Source: Acidobacteriaceae bacterium TAA 166
GTDB taxonomy: Bacteria > Acidobacteriota > Terriglobia > Terriglobales > Acidobacteriaceae
Assembly (NCBI GenBank): GCA_000421065.1
Contig: ATWD01000001.1
Location: 4,270,001-4,334,000, forward strand
Length of the DNA stretch: 64,000 nt
Reading direction: 5' to 3'
Below the pieces are notes generated by a model. That model had not been told where the DNA came from. It was given only the letters and a program-made list of their open reading frames with translations, and made no database searches. A program made the translations under genes and the position numbers. Within the stretch, counting starts at the first letter, position 1, and every line of letters starts with the position of its first letter. Below, one piece after another: positions 53,585-62,429 of the stretch.

Positions 53585-55699
53585 TTATTGCTCTGCTCTC
53601 AGCTCGCGGAGGAGGAAGGCGTAGTCGAAGGCGATCTCCTTGAGGTAGTCGTAACGGCCGGAGGCTCCTCCGTGGCCGGCATCCATGTTGATGTGGAGGA
53701 GGAGGGGTGCGTCGTTGTGCTTGAGAGTGCGCAGCTTCGCTACGTATTTGGCGGGCTCCCAGTACATGACCTGCGAGTCGTTGAGGCTGGTCTTCACGAG
53801 CATGGCGGGATAGTCGCCCGATCTCAGGTTGTCGTAGGGCGAGTAGGAACGCATGTAGCTGAAGGCTTCGGGCTCGTTGGGATTGCCCCACTCTTCATAC
53901 TCGGCGACGGTGAGGGGGAGGGAGGCGTCGAGCATGGTGTTCATGACGTCGACGAAGGGGACGTGGGAGAGGACGGCGCGGAAGAGGTCGGGGCGCAGGT
54001 TGACGACGGCACCCATGAGCAGGCCTCCGGCGCTGCCGCCTTCGATGGCGACGCGGTCTTTGGCTCCGTAACCCTGGGCGACGAGGGCTTCGGTGACGGC
54101 GATGAAGTCGGTGAAGGTGTTGCGCTTGACCATCATCTTGCCGGCGTCGTGCCAGGCGTCGCCGAGCTCGCCGCCGCCGCGGATGTGGGCGTAGGCGAGG
54201 ACGAGGCCGCGGTCGAGCAGAGAGAGGCGGGTGGGAGAGAAGCCTACGGGCAGAGGGTAGCCGTAGGAGCCGTAGCCGTAGATGTAGAGCGGGTTGGCGC
54301 CGTCTTTGTGAAAGCGGTCGCGGCGGTAAACGAGGGAGACGGGGATACGGACGCCATCGGAGGCCGTGACCCAGAGGCGCTCGGAAGCGTAGCGGGCGCG
54401 GTCGAAGCCGCCGGGGATCTCCTGCTCCTTGAGCAGCTCAGAGGAGCCGATGAGGACGTCGTACTCGTAGACGGAGGCGGGGGAGACGAGTGACTGGTAG
54501 GAATAGCGGAACCGGGTGGTGTCGAACTCGCGGTTGACGTGGCCCATGGCGGTGTAGGTGGGCTCGGGAAAGGCGATCTTACGGGGGGCTTCGAGACTGC
54601 CGTCGGGAAGGAAGCTTGCTACGGAGAGCGAGGTCAGGCCCTCTTCGCGCCTGGAGAGGACGCAGAAGTTCTGGAAGACGTCGAAGTCTTCGAGGGGGGA
54701 CTGCTTGTCTTCGGGGACGAACTCCTTCCAGGCTTCGCGGCCTCCGCCGTCGACGGGGACGGTGACGACACGGAAGTTTTTGCCGGTGTCGTTGACGCGG
54801 ATGTAGAAGAGGCCGTTGCGGTGGTCGACGGAGTATTCCTGCTCGTCGACGCGGGGAGCGATGACGAGGAAGACGCCGCCGGGGGTGGAGGCGTCGAGAT
54901 AGCTGCACTCGTTGGTGGTGTGGCTGCCGGACTCCATGAGGAGGTACTTGTGGTCTCGGGTCTTGCCGACGCCGAGATTGAAGCGCTCGTCTTTTTCTTC
55001 GTAGAGGAGAGCGTCGTTGGCGGTGTCGTCTCCCAGGCGATGGCGGAAGAGCTTGTCCTGGCGCTTGGTGACCTCGTCTTCGGTGGTGTAGAAGAGGGTG
55101 GCCGAGTCGGCGGCCCAGACGAGGGAGCCGACACGCTGGGCGGTGTCGGGGAGGTCGTGGCCGGTCGAGAGATCGCGGACGTGCAGGGTGTACTGGCGGA
55201 AGCCGGTGTTGTCGGTGGAGTAGGCGAGCTTTTCGCCGTCGAGTGAGACGCTCATGCCTCCGAGGGACATGAAGGCCTGACCTTCGGCGAGCTGGTTGAC
55301 GTCGAGGAGGATCTGCTCGGGCTGGGTGGCGTCGTAGCGATCGGCGACGGCCTTGCGGCGGCAGTGGATGGGGTATTGGCTGCCCTCGAGGGTGCGGGTG
55401 TAGTAGTACCAGCCGCGGTCGCAGTAGGGGACGGATTCGTCGGTCTCCTTGATGTGGGAGAGCATCTCGGAGTAGAGGGCGGCCTGGAGGTCTTCGGTCG
55501 GCTTCATCCGCTGCGCGGTGTAGGCGTTCTCGGCTTCGAGGTATTCGAGGACCTCGGCGGAGTCCTTGTTGCGCATCCAGCGGTAGTCGTCTTCGAGCGT
55601 TTGGCCGTGGAGCGTGGCGGGGGTGGGCTCGCGGCGGGCGACGGGAGGGGTGAGCGGGGAGGCGGGCGGAGTCTGGATGTTCGGGTTGGTCGTTTCCAT
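53585..55699 (-). CDS. ptrB: prolyl oligopeptidase family S9, oligopeptidase B-like
   Basis: This 704-residue protein starts from ATG 55699; further upstream in-frame codons fall in a repeat. An N-terminal beta-propeller (about 75-420) is followed by an alpha/beta-hydrolase domain. Nucleophile Ser556 is in EGGSAGGLLMG, the Asp probably in KTSLNDSQV, and the His in MDAGHGGASG. RGGGELGDAWHDAGK is the S9A oligopeptidase signature. No signal peptide is present, so it is cytosolic. Oligopeptidase B cleaves after basic residues; that specificity is assumed from family resemblance. Confidence 0.92.
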   Translation of the reverse strand: METTNPNIQTPPASPLTPPVARREPTPATLHGQTLEDDYRWMRNKDSAEVLEYLEAENAYTAQRMKPTEDLQAALYSEMLSHIKETDESVPYCDRGWYYYTRTLEGSQYPIHCRRKAVADRYDATQPEQILLDVNQLAEGQAFMSLGGMSVSLDGEKLAYSTDNTGFRQYTLHVRDLSTGHDLPDTAQRVGSLVWAADSATLFYTTEDEVTKRQDKLFRHRLGDDTANDALLYEEKDERFNLGVGKTRDHKYLLMESGSHTTNECSYLDASTPGGVFLVIAPRVDEQEYSVDHRNGLFYIRVNDTGKNFRVVTVPVDGGGREAWKEFVPEDKQSPLEDFDVFQNFCVLSRREEGLTSLSVASFLPDGSLEAPRKIAFPEPTYTAMGHVNREFDTTRFRYSYQSLVSPASVYEYDVLIGSSELLKEQEIPGGFDRARYASERLWVTASDGVRIPVSLVYRRDRFHKDGANPLYIYGYGSYGYPLPVGFSPTRLSLLDRGLVLAYAHIRGGGELGDAWHDAGKMMVKRNTFTDFIAVTEALVAQGYGAKDRVAIEGGSAGGLLMGAVVNLRPDLFRAVLSHVPFVDVMNTMLDASLPLTVAEYEEWGNPNEPEAFSYMRSYSPYDNLRSGDYPAMLVKTSLNDSQVMYWEPAKYVAKLRTLKHNDAPLLLHINMDAGHGGASGRYDYLKEIAFDYAFLLRELRAEQ

Positions 55700-55776
55700 G
55701 CCACTGAAAGGATATCGCGTTCCTTGCAATCGGCTTTCTGGCGGCGGAGAGGAGGGATCCAAAGGTGCGGAAGACA

Positions 55777-55989
55777 GGCGCTGCCGCTTGGGGTCCTTCG
55801 CGGACGGCGAGTGAGCCTTTGGCGCGAGCCTCCCACTGGCCGGCGCAAACATCTTCGCAAGCGACCAACGGGAGCCCATCCCGAAGGGAGCACACACGTC
55901 ACGAAGGTGCGCCTGACCGGGGCCCCCACAAACAGGTCTTCGTTTGTGGGGTAGCTGAGCGCAGTGGGCCCGGCCGGCAGGCCATCGCC
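55777..55989. repeat. family A repeat, full copy
   Basis: It begins GCGCTGCCGCTTGGGGTCCT and ends GGCCCGGCCGGCAGGCCATC. It includes GCAAGCGACCAACGGGAGCC and ACAAACAGGTCTTCGTTTGT, both identical to the copy at 49976-50210. It fills the gap between the S9 peptidase start and the end of the TylF-fusion gene. Confidence 0.85.
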
Positions 55990-56013
55990 TTTACTCCCAT
56001 TTGTCGATACGTA

Positions 56014-57657
56014 TTAGGCGGCGGCCTCGTTCGCTGCGGTTTGGGGCTGGGCGGATCTTTGCCAGTAGACGCCGTAGCCGTCGATGGGCTGGATAGGATC
56101 GGTGATGTTGCGGGCGGCGCGGAAGTCGTGGATGGCCTGGCGGCAGCCGGCGACGGCGCCGTAGTCGTCGACGATGATGAAGCCGTTGGGGGAGACCTTA
56201 TCGTAGAGGTGGGTGAGGGTGTCCATGGTGGAGCCGTACATGTCGCCGTCGAGGCGGAGGAGGGCGAGCCGCTCGATGGGGGCCGTGGGCAGGGTGTCGG
56301 CGAACCAGCCCTTGAGGAAGTGGACGGTGTCGTCGAGCAGGCCGTACTTCGCGAAGTTGGACTGGACCTGTTCGAGGGAGACGGCGAGCTCGGTGAAGGT
56401 GTGGTGGGTGTCTCCGGCGTCGGCGGCGACGGCGGGGTCGGGGGTGGGCAGGCCGCAGAAGCTGTCGGCGGCCCAGACGCGGCGGTTGGTCGCACCGTAG
56501 GCCTTGAGGACGGCGCGCATCAGGATGCAGGCTCCGCCGCGCCAGACGCCGGTCTCGATGAGGTCGCCGGGGATGTTGTTTTCGAGCACGTACTCGGTGA
56601 TGCGGCGGAGGTTGGTCATGCGGACGTTGCCGATCATGCTGTGGGCCTGGGAGGGCCAGTCGCGGCCGAGCTCGCGGAGCTGGGGCTGGAAGCGGTGCGG
56701 GGACCAGCGGTCGTGGTTGGGGTCCTCGTAGAGGGTGCCGATGAGGGCGCGCTGCACCAGGTCGAGGTAGAGGGTGCGGAGCTCGCGGGTGGGGTCGAGG
56801 GGCTGGTGGCTGGGATCGCCGGGAAGAACGGTTTCGAGGATGCGGGACTGGGAGCGTTGGGAGAAGAAGGCGAAGCCGCGCTGCTCGAGGGAGCGGCGGC
56901 GAGGATCGTCGCGGAGGAGTTCCATGCAGCCTTCGACGATCTGGGTGAAGTTGCCGTCTTCGGTGGGAAAGGCGGCGATGACGTCGGCGTAGGGGCCGAT
57001 GTCGGGGGAGGTCTCGCTGACGACGGCCTTGGAGTTGGCGAGGAGGTAGCTGACGCGCACGATCTCGAAGAGGTTTGTCGGGTAGAAGTGGGTGTTGAGG
57101 ACGATTCTGGCGCGGGCGATGAGGGCATCGAGGGCCTGGCCGTAGACGCCGAAGGCGTAGTGCACCTTTGCTCCGGCCTGTTCGAAGGCGGAGAGAAGGT
57201 CGCGGCGGTGCTGGTTGAGGGAGCCGTAGAAGAGGACATCGATATCGGGCTCGGGGTGGGAGACGATGCGGGTGAGCTCGGGGACGTATCCGATCTCGAC
57301 CAGGCGCGGGGGGAAGAGGCAGGGGAGCTCGTTCCAGCGGGCGAGGTTGAGGGGGGAGTAGTCCCAGATCTGGTGGCGCTCGGCGAGCTGGTGGTAGGGG
57401 GCGGTGAGGTGCTGGGAGCCGAGCTGCTCGAGGTTGTAGATCATGGTGCCGCCGGGGAGGGAGCGCATCTCGGATTCGCTGAGGAGGTGCGCGCCGAGGA
57501 CGATGTTGATGGCCTGGCGGTCGACGATGTTTTGGACGATGGCGGAGCGGTGACCGAGGGTGCGCAGGGCGGAGTCGAGGCTCTCGGCGATGGATTGGAA
57601 GCAGGAGCTGTGGATGTATCCGGTGGGGCGAATGATGGAGATCAGGTAGTCGGCCAT
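56014..57657 (-). CDS. glycosyltransferase-like domain fused to TylF/MycF O-methyltransferase
   Basis: This 547-residue protein from ATG 57657 has two parts. Residues 1-310 resemble a GT-B glycosyltransferase-like module: ISIIRPTGYIHS, MIYNLEQLGS, VLFYGSLNQHRRDLL, RIVLNTHFYPTNLFEIVRVS and a late ETSPDIGPY acidic loop. Residues about 325-535 form a class I SAM methyltransferase of the TylF/MycF sugar O-methyltransferase type: GDLIETGVWRGGA, WAADSFCGLP, metal-binding Asp in LRLDGDMYGSTMD and IVDDYGAVAG. The pairing suggests glycan decoration. No other glycan-synthesis genes are adjacent. Confidence 0.8.
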   Translation of the reverse strand: MADYLISIIRPTGYIHSSCFQSIAESLDSALRTLGHRSAIVQNIVDRQAINIVLGAHLLSESEMRSLPGGTMIYNLEQLGSQHLTAPYHQLAERHQIWDYSPLNLARWNELPCLFPPRLVEIGYVPELTRIVSHPEPDIDVLFYGSLNQHRRDLLSAFEQAGAKVHYAFGVYGQALDALIARARIVLNTHFYPTNLFEIVRVSYLLANSKAVVSETSPDIGPYADVIAAFPTEDGNFTQIVEGCMELLRDDPRRRSLEQRGFAFFSQRSQSRILETVLPGDPSHQPLDPTRELRTLYLDLVQRALIGTLYEDPNHDRWSPHRFQPQLRELGRDWPSQAHSMIGNVRMTNLRRITEYVLENNIPGDLIETGVWRGGACILMRAVLKAYGATNRRVWAADSFCGLPTPDPAVAADAGDTHHTFTELAVSLEQVQSNFAKYGLLDDTVHFLKGWFADTLPTAPIERLALLRLDGDMYGSTMDTLTHLYDKVSPNGFIIVDDYGAVAGCRQAIHDFRAARNITDPIQPIDGYGVYWQRSAQPQTAANEAAA

Positions 57658-57729
57658 GGGTCCTCGCGGGAGGGAGTGCATCTGCGAGGCCAAATTGCCG
57701 GGTGGCTTTGTTGGAGGGTTTTAATTTGC

Positions 57730-57762
57730 GCTGCCGCGCAGTGGGCCCGCGCGGCAGCGCCT
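57730..57762. repeat. family A repeat, minimal perfect palindrome
   Basis: GCGCTGCCGCGC-AGTGGGCCC-GCGCGGCAGCGC has perfect 12-bp arms and a 9-nt loop. It lies seven bases after the DUF3455 stop and could terminate that gene. Confidence 0.9.
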
Positions 57763-57768
57763 GTTCGT

Positions 57769-58254
57769 CTACTGCCCGGTGTAGAAGGTGTAGGTGGCGG
57801 TGTAGGGGACGCGGGTGGTCTGGTTGGCGTGGCCGGCGTCGCAGCCATTGGCGGGGGCGTTGCCTCCGTGGGTCTGGGAGCGGCGCACGTAGGCTATATG
57901 CGCGAAGGCTCCGGGGTTGCCGGCAGGAGTGGAGGAGAGAAGAAGCCAGGGAATGCTGGCGGGGTCGGGGGAGGACTTTTCGAGGACCTTGCCGGTGATG
58001 GAGCTGCCGTCGATGGAGGTCCAGGTGGGGCCAGCTCCGTGGGTTGCGACGGGCTGATGGGTGGAGGCGTCGGCGAGGTCGGCCTCGGGGGCTACGAAGG
58101 TCCAGGCATAGCCGCCTGCTTGCTGCTGGCAGCGGTAGATCTGCACACCTCGGCCTTCGGCGGTGAGAGCGATTTGGGTGGTGGAGGGTGGGAGGGTGGT
58201 ATCGGTCGCCTGCGGTAAGGAGAGAAGAGCGAGGAGGGAGAGCGCGGCCAGCAT
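57769..58254 (-). CDS. DUF3455 domain protein, exported
   Basis: This 161-residue protein has an N-terminal signal peptide (about 1-18). DUF3455 features follow: GVQIYRCQQQAGGYAWTFVAPEADL, then HGAGPTWTSIDGSSITGKV and WLLLSSTPAGNPGAFAHIAYVRR, then a Cys-containing C-terminus ending PYTATYTFYTG. A second Cys could pair with the first. The function of this domain is unknown. Confidence 0.8.
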   Translation of the reverse strand: MLAALSLLALLSLPQATDTTLPPSTTQIALTAEGRGVQIYRCQQQAGGYAWTFVAPEADLADASTHQPVATHGAGPTWTSIDGSSITGKVLEKSSPDPASIPWLLLSSTPAGNPGAFAHIAYVRRSQTHGGNAPANGCDAGHANQTTRVPYTATYTFYTGQ

Positions 58255-58351
58255 GATGCCTTCAGGCTAGCACTTTGAGATGGGGGGATTGTCAATGCGA
58301 GGTCTTTCAGGCTTGGGTGATTTTTAGGGGCGTGATTCGGTGGGGCTCCTG

Positions 58352-58425
58352 GTACCTCAGCGGCTAAAGCGGCTCCTCTTCCTGATTCTTTTGCGGCACG
58401 GCTGAAGCCGTGCCCTTAACGAGGC
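58352..58425. repeat. family C double-hairpin repeat, copy 2
   Basis: It starts TACCTCAGCGGCTAAAGCGG and ends with the stem GCACGGCTGAAGCCGTGC. It has the same two-hairpin layout as 41800-41870, but with different stem sequences that keep base-pairing in the second stem. Confidence 0.7.
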
Positions 58426-58474
58426 GGTTCGGAGTCGTTCGAGACGAGGTGGGATCTTTTTTAAAGAGGCTTAT

Positions 58475-58657
58475 GGCCTGCCGCGCGGGCCCACTAGGCG
58501 TGGGGCGGTCACTTCGTGACTTGTATTGGGCCTTCGGCGTGAGGCTCCCGTTGGTCGTTTGTATAAATCTTTGCGCCGACCAGCGGGAGGCCCACGGCGA
58601 AGCCGATTACGCGTCACGAAGTGACCGCTCCACGCGCAGTGGGCCCGCGCGGCAGCG
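58475..58657. repeat. family A repeat, full copy forming a long hairpin
   Basis: Left arm 58478-58557 and right arm 58577-58655 are inverted copies over about 80 bases with few mismatches and a 19-nt loop. Both arms contain CTGCCGCGCGGGCCCACT and GCGGTCACTTCGTGAC. Confidence 0.9.
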
Positions 58658-58665
58658 TTGTCTTT

Positions 58666-59985
58666 CTAAGCGGCGATGAGGGCCTCGCGCTCGGCGCGGC
58701 GGCCTCCGAGGTAGCCGAAGAGGGCGATGTAGATGTAGCAGACCGCCGGGATCATGAAGGCATGCTGAATGCCGATGGCGTCGGCGACGTGGCCTTCGCC
58801 GAGCGGAATGAGAGCGCCCCCGACGATGGCGGCGACCATCAGGCTGGAGCCCTTGCTGGTGAGGGGGCCGAGGCCGCTGAGGCCCACACTGAAGATGCTG
58901 GGGAACATGACGGAGTTGAAGAGACCGACGGCGAGGATGGCCCACATGGCGGTGTGGCCGTGGGTCAGGATGGAGGTTACGACGAGAAGGCAGGCGATGA
59001 CGGCCGAGGTTCCGAGCACGGTGCTGGTACGGAGCCTGGTGAGCAGCCAGGAGCCGAGGAAGCGGCCGATCATGGCTCCACCCCAGTAGATGGAGACGTA
59101 CTTGGCGGCGGTCTTCTCGGTGAAGTTGGCGATCTCGGGCAGGCCGAAGTAGTTGACGAGAAAGCTGCCGATGGAGACCTCGGCGCCGACGTAGACGAAG
59201 ATGCCGAGGGCTCCGGCGAGCAGGACAGGGTGGCGCCAGATGCTGTCGTCGGTTGTGGTCTCGTCCATCTCGCCGGGGCGGATGTCGCGGGTGAAGTCCA
59301 TGGGGGGTAGCTTGACCAGGGCGAGCGCGATGGCCAGCAGGACGAGCATGAGGCCGATGCCGAGGTAGGGAAGTCGCACTGAGGAGGCCTGCTCGGTGCG
59401 GTAGGCCTGCAAGGCGGCGGCGGAGAAGGAGCGCAGCTTTTCGGGGGTGGCGGGGGTTCCGGCGAGGATGAGGGCGCTGCCGAAGAAGGGAGCCACGAAG
59501 GTTCCGAAGGAGTTGAGGGCTTGAGCGAGATTCAGGCGCGAGGCGGAGCTCTCCGGTGGGCCGAGGTTGGCGACGTAGGGGTTGGCCGCGACCTGGAGGC
59601 TGGTGATTCCGGCGGCCAGGATGACGAGGGCGGAGAGGAAGAGCGCGAAGGAGGCTGCGGCGGATGCGGGGAGGAAGAGGAAGGCTCCGGTGGCCATGAC
59701 GAGGAGGCCGATGACCATGGTGCCTTTGTAGCCGCGCCACTCGACGAGCTTGCCGGAGGGTAGGGCGAAGATGAAGTAGGAGGAGAAGAAGCAGAACTGC
59801 ACCAGCATGGCCTGAGCGTAGTTGAGCTCGAAGATGGACTTGAGATGGGGGATGAGGATGTCGTTCAGACAGGTGAGGAATCCCCACATGAAGAAGAGCA
59901 TGGTGGCGATGCTCATCGCGCGGACGTCGGTCTTTTTTGCTCCGGAGTGCTGGGTCGTCGTGGTTGCGCCTGCGCCTATGGCCAT
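58666..59985 (-). CDS. sugar MFS transporter, FucP/GluP family
   Basis: This ~439-residue protein from ATG 59985 has about twelve spans. Family marks near the start are MLFFMWGFLTCLNDILIPHLK and LVQFCFFSSYFIFALPSG, then LQVAANPYVANLGPPESSASRLNLAQALNSFGT, typical of L-fucose and glucose/galactose:H+ symporters. YWGGAMIGRFLGSWLL is the mid-protein MFS motif. The substrate is a hexose by family. A long family A hairpin lies immediately after the stop. Confidence 0.88.
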   Translation of the reverse strand: MAIGAGATTTTQHSGAKKTDVRAMSIATMLFFMWGFLTCLNDILIPHLKSIFELNYAQAMLVQFCFFSSYFIFALPSGKLVEWRGYKGTMVIGLLVMATGAFLFLPASAAASFALFLSALVILAAGITSLQVAANPYVANLGPPESSASRLNLAQALNSFGTFVAPFFGSALILAGTPATPEKLRSFSAAALQAYRTEQASSVRLPYLGIGLMLVLLAIALALVKLPPMDFTRDIRPGEMDETTTDDSIWRHPVLLAGALGIFVYVGAEVSIGSFLVNYFGLPEIANFTEKTAAKYVSIYWGGAMIGRFLGSWLLTRLRTSTVLGTSAVIACLLVVTSILTHGHTAMWAILAVGLFNSVMFPSIFSVGLSGLGPLTSKGSSLMVAAIVGGALIPLGEGHVADAIGIQHAFMIPAVCYIYIALFGYLGGRRAEREALIAA

Positions 59986-60123
59986 GCTTTTAAGTCCCTG
60001 CCGTGTTGCGAGATCGGAGGCCCGAGAGCCTCGTTCCATCCTATATGTTCGGTTGGATGTTCGGGGACGCGAGAGTGTGCGGGCGGTTTGCGGAGGAGAG
60101 GTTCTACCAGTGCGGAGGAGAGG

Positions 60124-60666
60124 CTATGCGGGAGTGCTGTGGCCGTCGCAGTGGAGGACGCCGAGGTACCGGATCCAGGGGCCTACGGCTTCGCGGTATT
60201 GATGGGCCATGATGCGCGAGATCTGGTGCAGGTGGGTGAGGTCGTGCGCGGCCCAGGTGGAGAGAAGCTGGGAGAGAGTGACAGGGCCGAAGGCGGGATG
60301 GAGGCCGCGGCGGGCGAGGTCCTGGGGCTGGAGGTCGAGATTGCGCAGGGCTTCGAGGTTTTCGGAGCGCAGGCGGGCGAAGTCGTCGAGGAGCTGGGGG
60401 AGGGGTTTGCCCTGGCTGAACTGGGAGCCGGCGGCGCGGTCGAGCGGGGCGAAGGGAAGGGTCTCGCCGTGCTCGAGGATGGAGCGGACGCGGGTCATCC
60501 AGTCGGTGCGCTCGCAGTGGATGAGGTGGGCGATGACGTCGAAGACGGTCCAGGTGGAGTTGCCCTCGTTGCTGTGGGTCCAGGATTCGGGGAGGCCGCG
60601 TAGGAGGGTATCGAGGGCGGCGGGGGTGCGGAGGAGGAGGGCCTGGGTTTGATGGAGGTCTTGCAT
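60124..60666 (-). CDS. DinB-family protein
   Basis: This 180-residue protein from ATG 60666 has DinB metal-ligand His in VIAHLIHCERTDW (about 46-49) and two in the C-terminal helix HDLTHLHQISRIM (about 138-145). WTVFDVIAHLIH is a typical DinB-2 start. It lies 22 bp downstream of the cupin gene on the same strand and is probably co-transcribed. Confidence 0.82.
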   Translation of the reverse strand: MQDLHQTQALLLRTPAALDTLLRGLPESWTHSNEGNSTWTVFDVIAHLIHCERTDWMTRVRSILEHGETLPFAPLDRAAGSQFSQGKPLPQLLDDFARLRSENLEALRNLDLQPQDLARRGLHPAFGPVTLSQLLSTWAAHDLTHLHQISRIMAHQYREAVGPWIRYLGVLHCDGHSTPA

Positions 60667-60688
60667 GAAGGTCTCGAAGTTCTGCGCC

Positions 60689-61162
60689 CTACTTTTCTTT
60701 GAAGACGAGATAAGTGGCGGTGGTCCCGGGTGCGAGCTTGACCCAATGGGGAATGCCGGCGGGGATGTGGACGGTGTCGCCGGAGTGGAGGGTGATCTCT
60801 TTGCCACCCTGGAGTGAGGGGCCGCGGGTCTCGCCGGGCTGGCCGGGAAGAGGATGACCTCCCTGGATGGTTCCGCCGGTGACGAGGATGACGGTGCCTT
60901 TGTTGATATACATCTGGTCGGCCCACTGTTCGTGGAGCTCGGCTTCGCCGGTGTGAACGCGGACGACCGCGAGGGTGCGGGCGGAGCCGAAGTCGTCGAT
61001 GGTCTCCATGCCTACGCCGACGGGGCTGGATTTGGCGGTGGCGAGGAGCTTGGTTTCAAGCTGGGTGAGGTCGGCGGAGGAGTGGACGGTGGGAACGCTG
61101 GACTGCGCCAGGAGCGGGGTGGCTGCGAAGAGGGCGAGGGCGGTAAGTTTGAGTGGGAACAT
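60689..61162 (-). CDS. exported cupin-domain protein
   Basis: This 157-residue protein has a signal peptide ending near LLAQ (about 20). The cupin barrel holds RVHTGEAELHEQWADQMYI and GDTVHIPAGIPHWVKL with the second-motif His. The first motif has His-Glu but lacks the usual HxH pair, so metal binding may differ. It is first in a pair with the DinB gene. Confidence 0.78.
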   Translation of the reverse strand: MFPLKLTALALFAATPLLAQSSVPTVHSSADLTQLETKLLATAKSSPVGVGMETIDDFGSARTLAVVRVHTGEAELHEQWADQMYINKGTVILVTGGTIQGGHPLPGQPGETRGPSLQGGKEITLHSGDTVHIPAGIPHWVKLAPGTTATYLVFKEK

Positions 61163-61358
61163 GGTTTTTGAAGTGAGGGAATTGTAGAGCATTCACCACA
61201 AAAAAATTGCTAGAGTCGCGCTACAGCTCGGAGACTCAAACTGCTGCGCTATCTCATAACCCAAAGAGGGCTGGATGATACCGAAGAATGGGGAGGCCGG
61301 ATGAGCTCCGATGATGGATGGGAGCTCATCCTCTTGTTCGATTCCAGCAAAGCTCGAA

Positions 61359-62333
61359 TTAGTCGAGGAAGCGCTTGGCGATGCCCTCGTAGGCGTCGAT
61401 GCGGCGGTCGCGGAGGAAGGGCCAGTGCTGGCGGGTGATCTCGATGAGCTTGGGGTCGAGGTCGGCGATGAGGATCTCTTCCTTATCGGCGCTGGCCTGG
61501 GCGATGACGCGGCCGAAGGGGTCGGCGATGAAGCTTCCTCCCCAGAACTCGATGCCGGATGCGGGGGTGTGGTCGCCGGGGCCGCGGAGCTCGACCGTGG
61601 CGGGGTTGCCGTCGGCGGCCTCGACCTTGAACTTGACGTCGCCGTGCTCGTGGCCGACGCGGTTGATGGCGCAGACGAAGACTCCGTTGGCGATGGCATG
61701 GGCGCGCTGGGCGGTCTGCCAGGCGGAGTACTGGGCTTCGCCGAACTCCTCCTTCTCGGAGGGGTGCCAGCCGATGGCGGTGGGGAAGAAGAGGACCTCC
61801 GCTCCCTTGAGCGAGGTGAGGCGTGCGCCTTCGGGATACCACTGATCCCAGCAGACGAGGGTGCCGACCGGACCCTGCGAGGTGACGGTGGACTTGAAGC
61901 CGAGGTCGCCGGGGGTGAAGTAGAACTTTTCGTAGTAGAGCGGGTCGTCGGGGATATGCATCTTGCGATACACGTCGGCGATGGAGCCGTCCTTCTCTAA
62001 GGTTACGGCGGTGTTGTGATAGAGGCCGGGGGCGCGGCGCTCGAAGAGGGAGGCGACGAGGACGACGCCGGTCTCGCGGCAGACCTGGCCGAGCTTGTCG
62101 GTGGAGGGTCCGGGGATGGATTCGGCGAGGCCGAAGAGGGCGTGCTCTTCGCGCTGGCAGAAGTACTGGGCGCGGAAGAGCTCGGGGAGGCAGACGAGGG
62201 TGGCTCCCTGGCGCGCGGCCTCGTAGACGCGCTCGGCGGCCTTATCGAGGTTGAGCCTAGTGTCGGGGTCGCAGGACATCTGGATGAGGGCGACGCGCTT
62301 GATACCGTTATTTCTGCTGATGTTTTTCGTCAT
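61359..62333 (-). CDS. aguB: carbon-nitrogen hydrolase, N-carbamoylputrescine amidase-like
   Basis: This 324-residue protein from ATG 62333 is a nitrilase-superfamily enzyme with the triad Glu51 (LPELFRAQYF), Lys124 (YRKMHIPDD) and Cys161 (LVCWDQWYPE). AguB converts N-carbamoylputrescine to putrescine, CO2 and ammonia. FFPTAIGWHP and AINRVGHEHG fit that subfamily. The usual partner, agmatine deiminase AguA, is not in the window. Confidence 0.87.
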   Translation of the reverse strand: MTKNISRNNGIKRVALIQMSCDPDTRLNLDKAAERVYEAARQGATLVCLPELFRAQYFCQREEHALFGLAESIPGPSTDKLGQVCRETGVVLVASLFERRAPGLYHNTAVTLEKDGSIADVYRKMHIPDDPLYYEKFYFTPGDLGFKSTVTSQGPVGTLVCWDQWYPEGARLTSLKGAEVLFFPTAIGWHPSEKEEFGEAQYSAWQTAQRAHAIANGVFVCAINRVGHEHGDVKFKVEAADGNPATVELRGPGDHTPASGIEFWGGSFIADPFGRVIAQASADKEEILIADLDPKLIEITRQHWPFLRDRRIDAYEGIAKRFLD

Positions 62334-62429
62334 GGCACGGGTTAGTTTACTAGGGTTTGGCGGGGGATTGAGCCTGGGGTGGGCTTGAGGGCCGCTTATT
62401 TGCGTGAGGTTAATCTTTGTGAAAGACCT

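Larger units (their letters stand above)
58255..58665. other. intergenic, 411 bp, filled by repeats
   Basis: It holds a family C double hairpin (58352-58425) and a full family A copy (58475-58657). No gene is seen. Confidence 0.65.

Noticed and set aside
53588..54493. 301-codon plus-strand frame opposite the S9 peptidase
   Set aside because: Antisense of conserved catalytic-domain coding sequence.
55765..58218. 817-codon plus-strand frame opposite the glycosyltransferase-methyltransferase gene
   Set aside because: It begins in a family A repeat and runs antisense through two supported genes; Gly/Val/Asp-rich without motifs.
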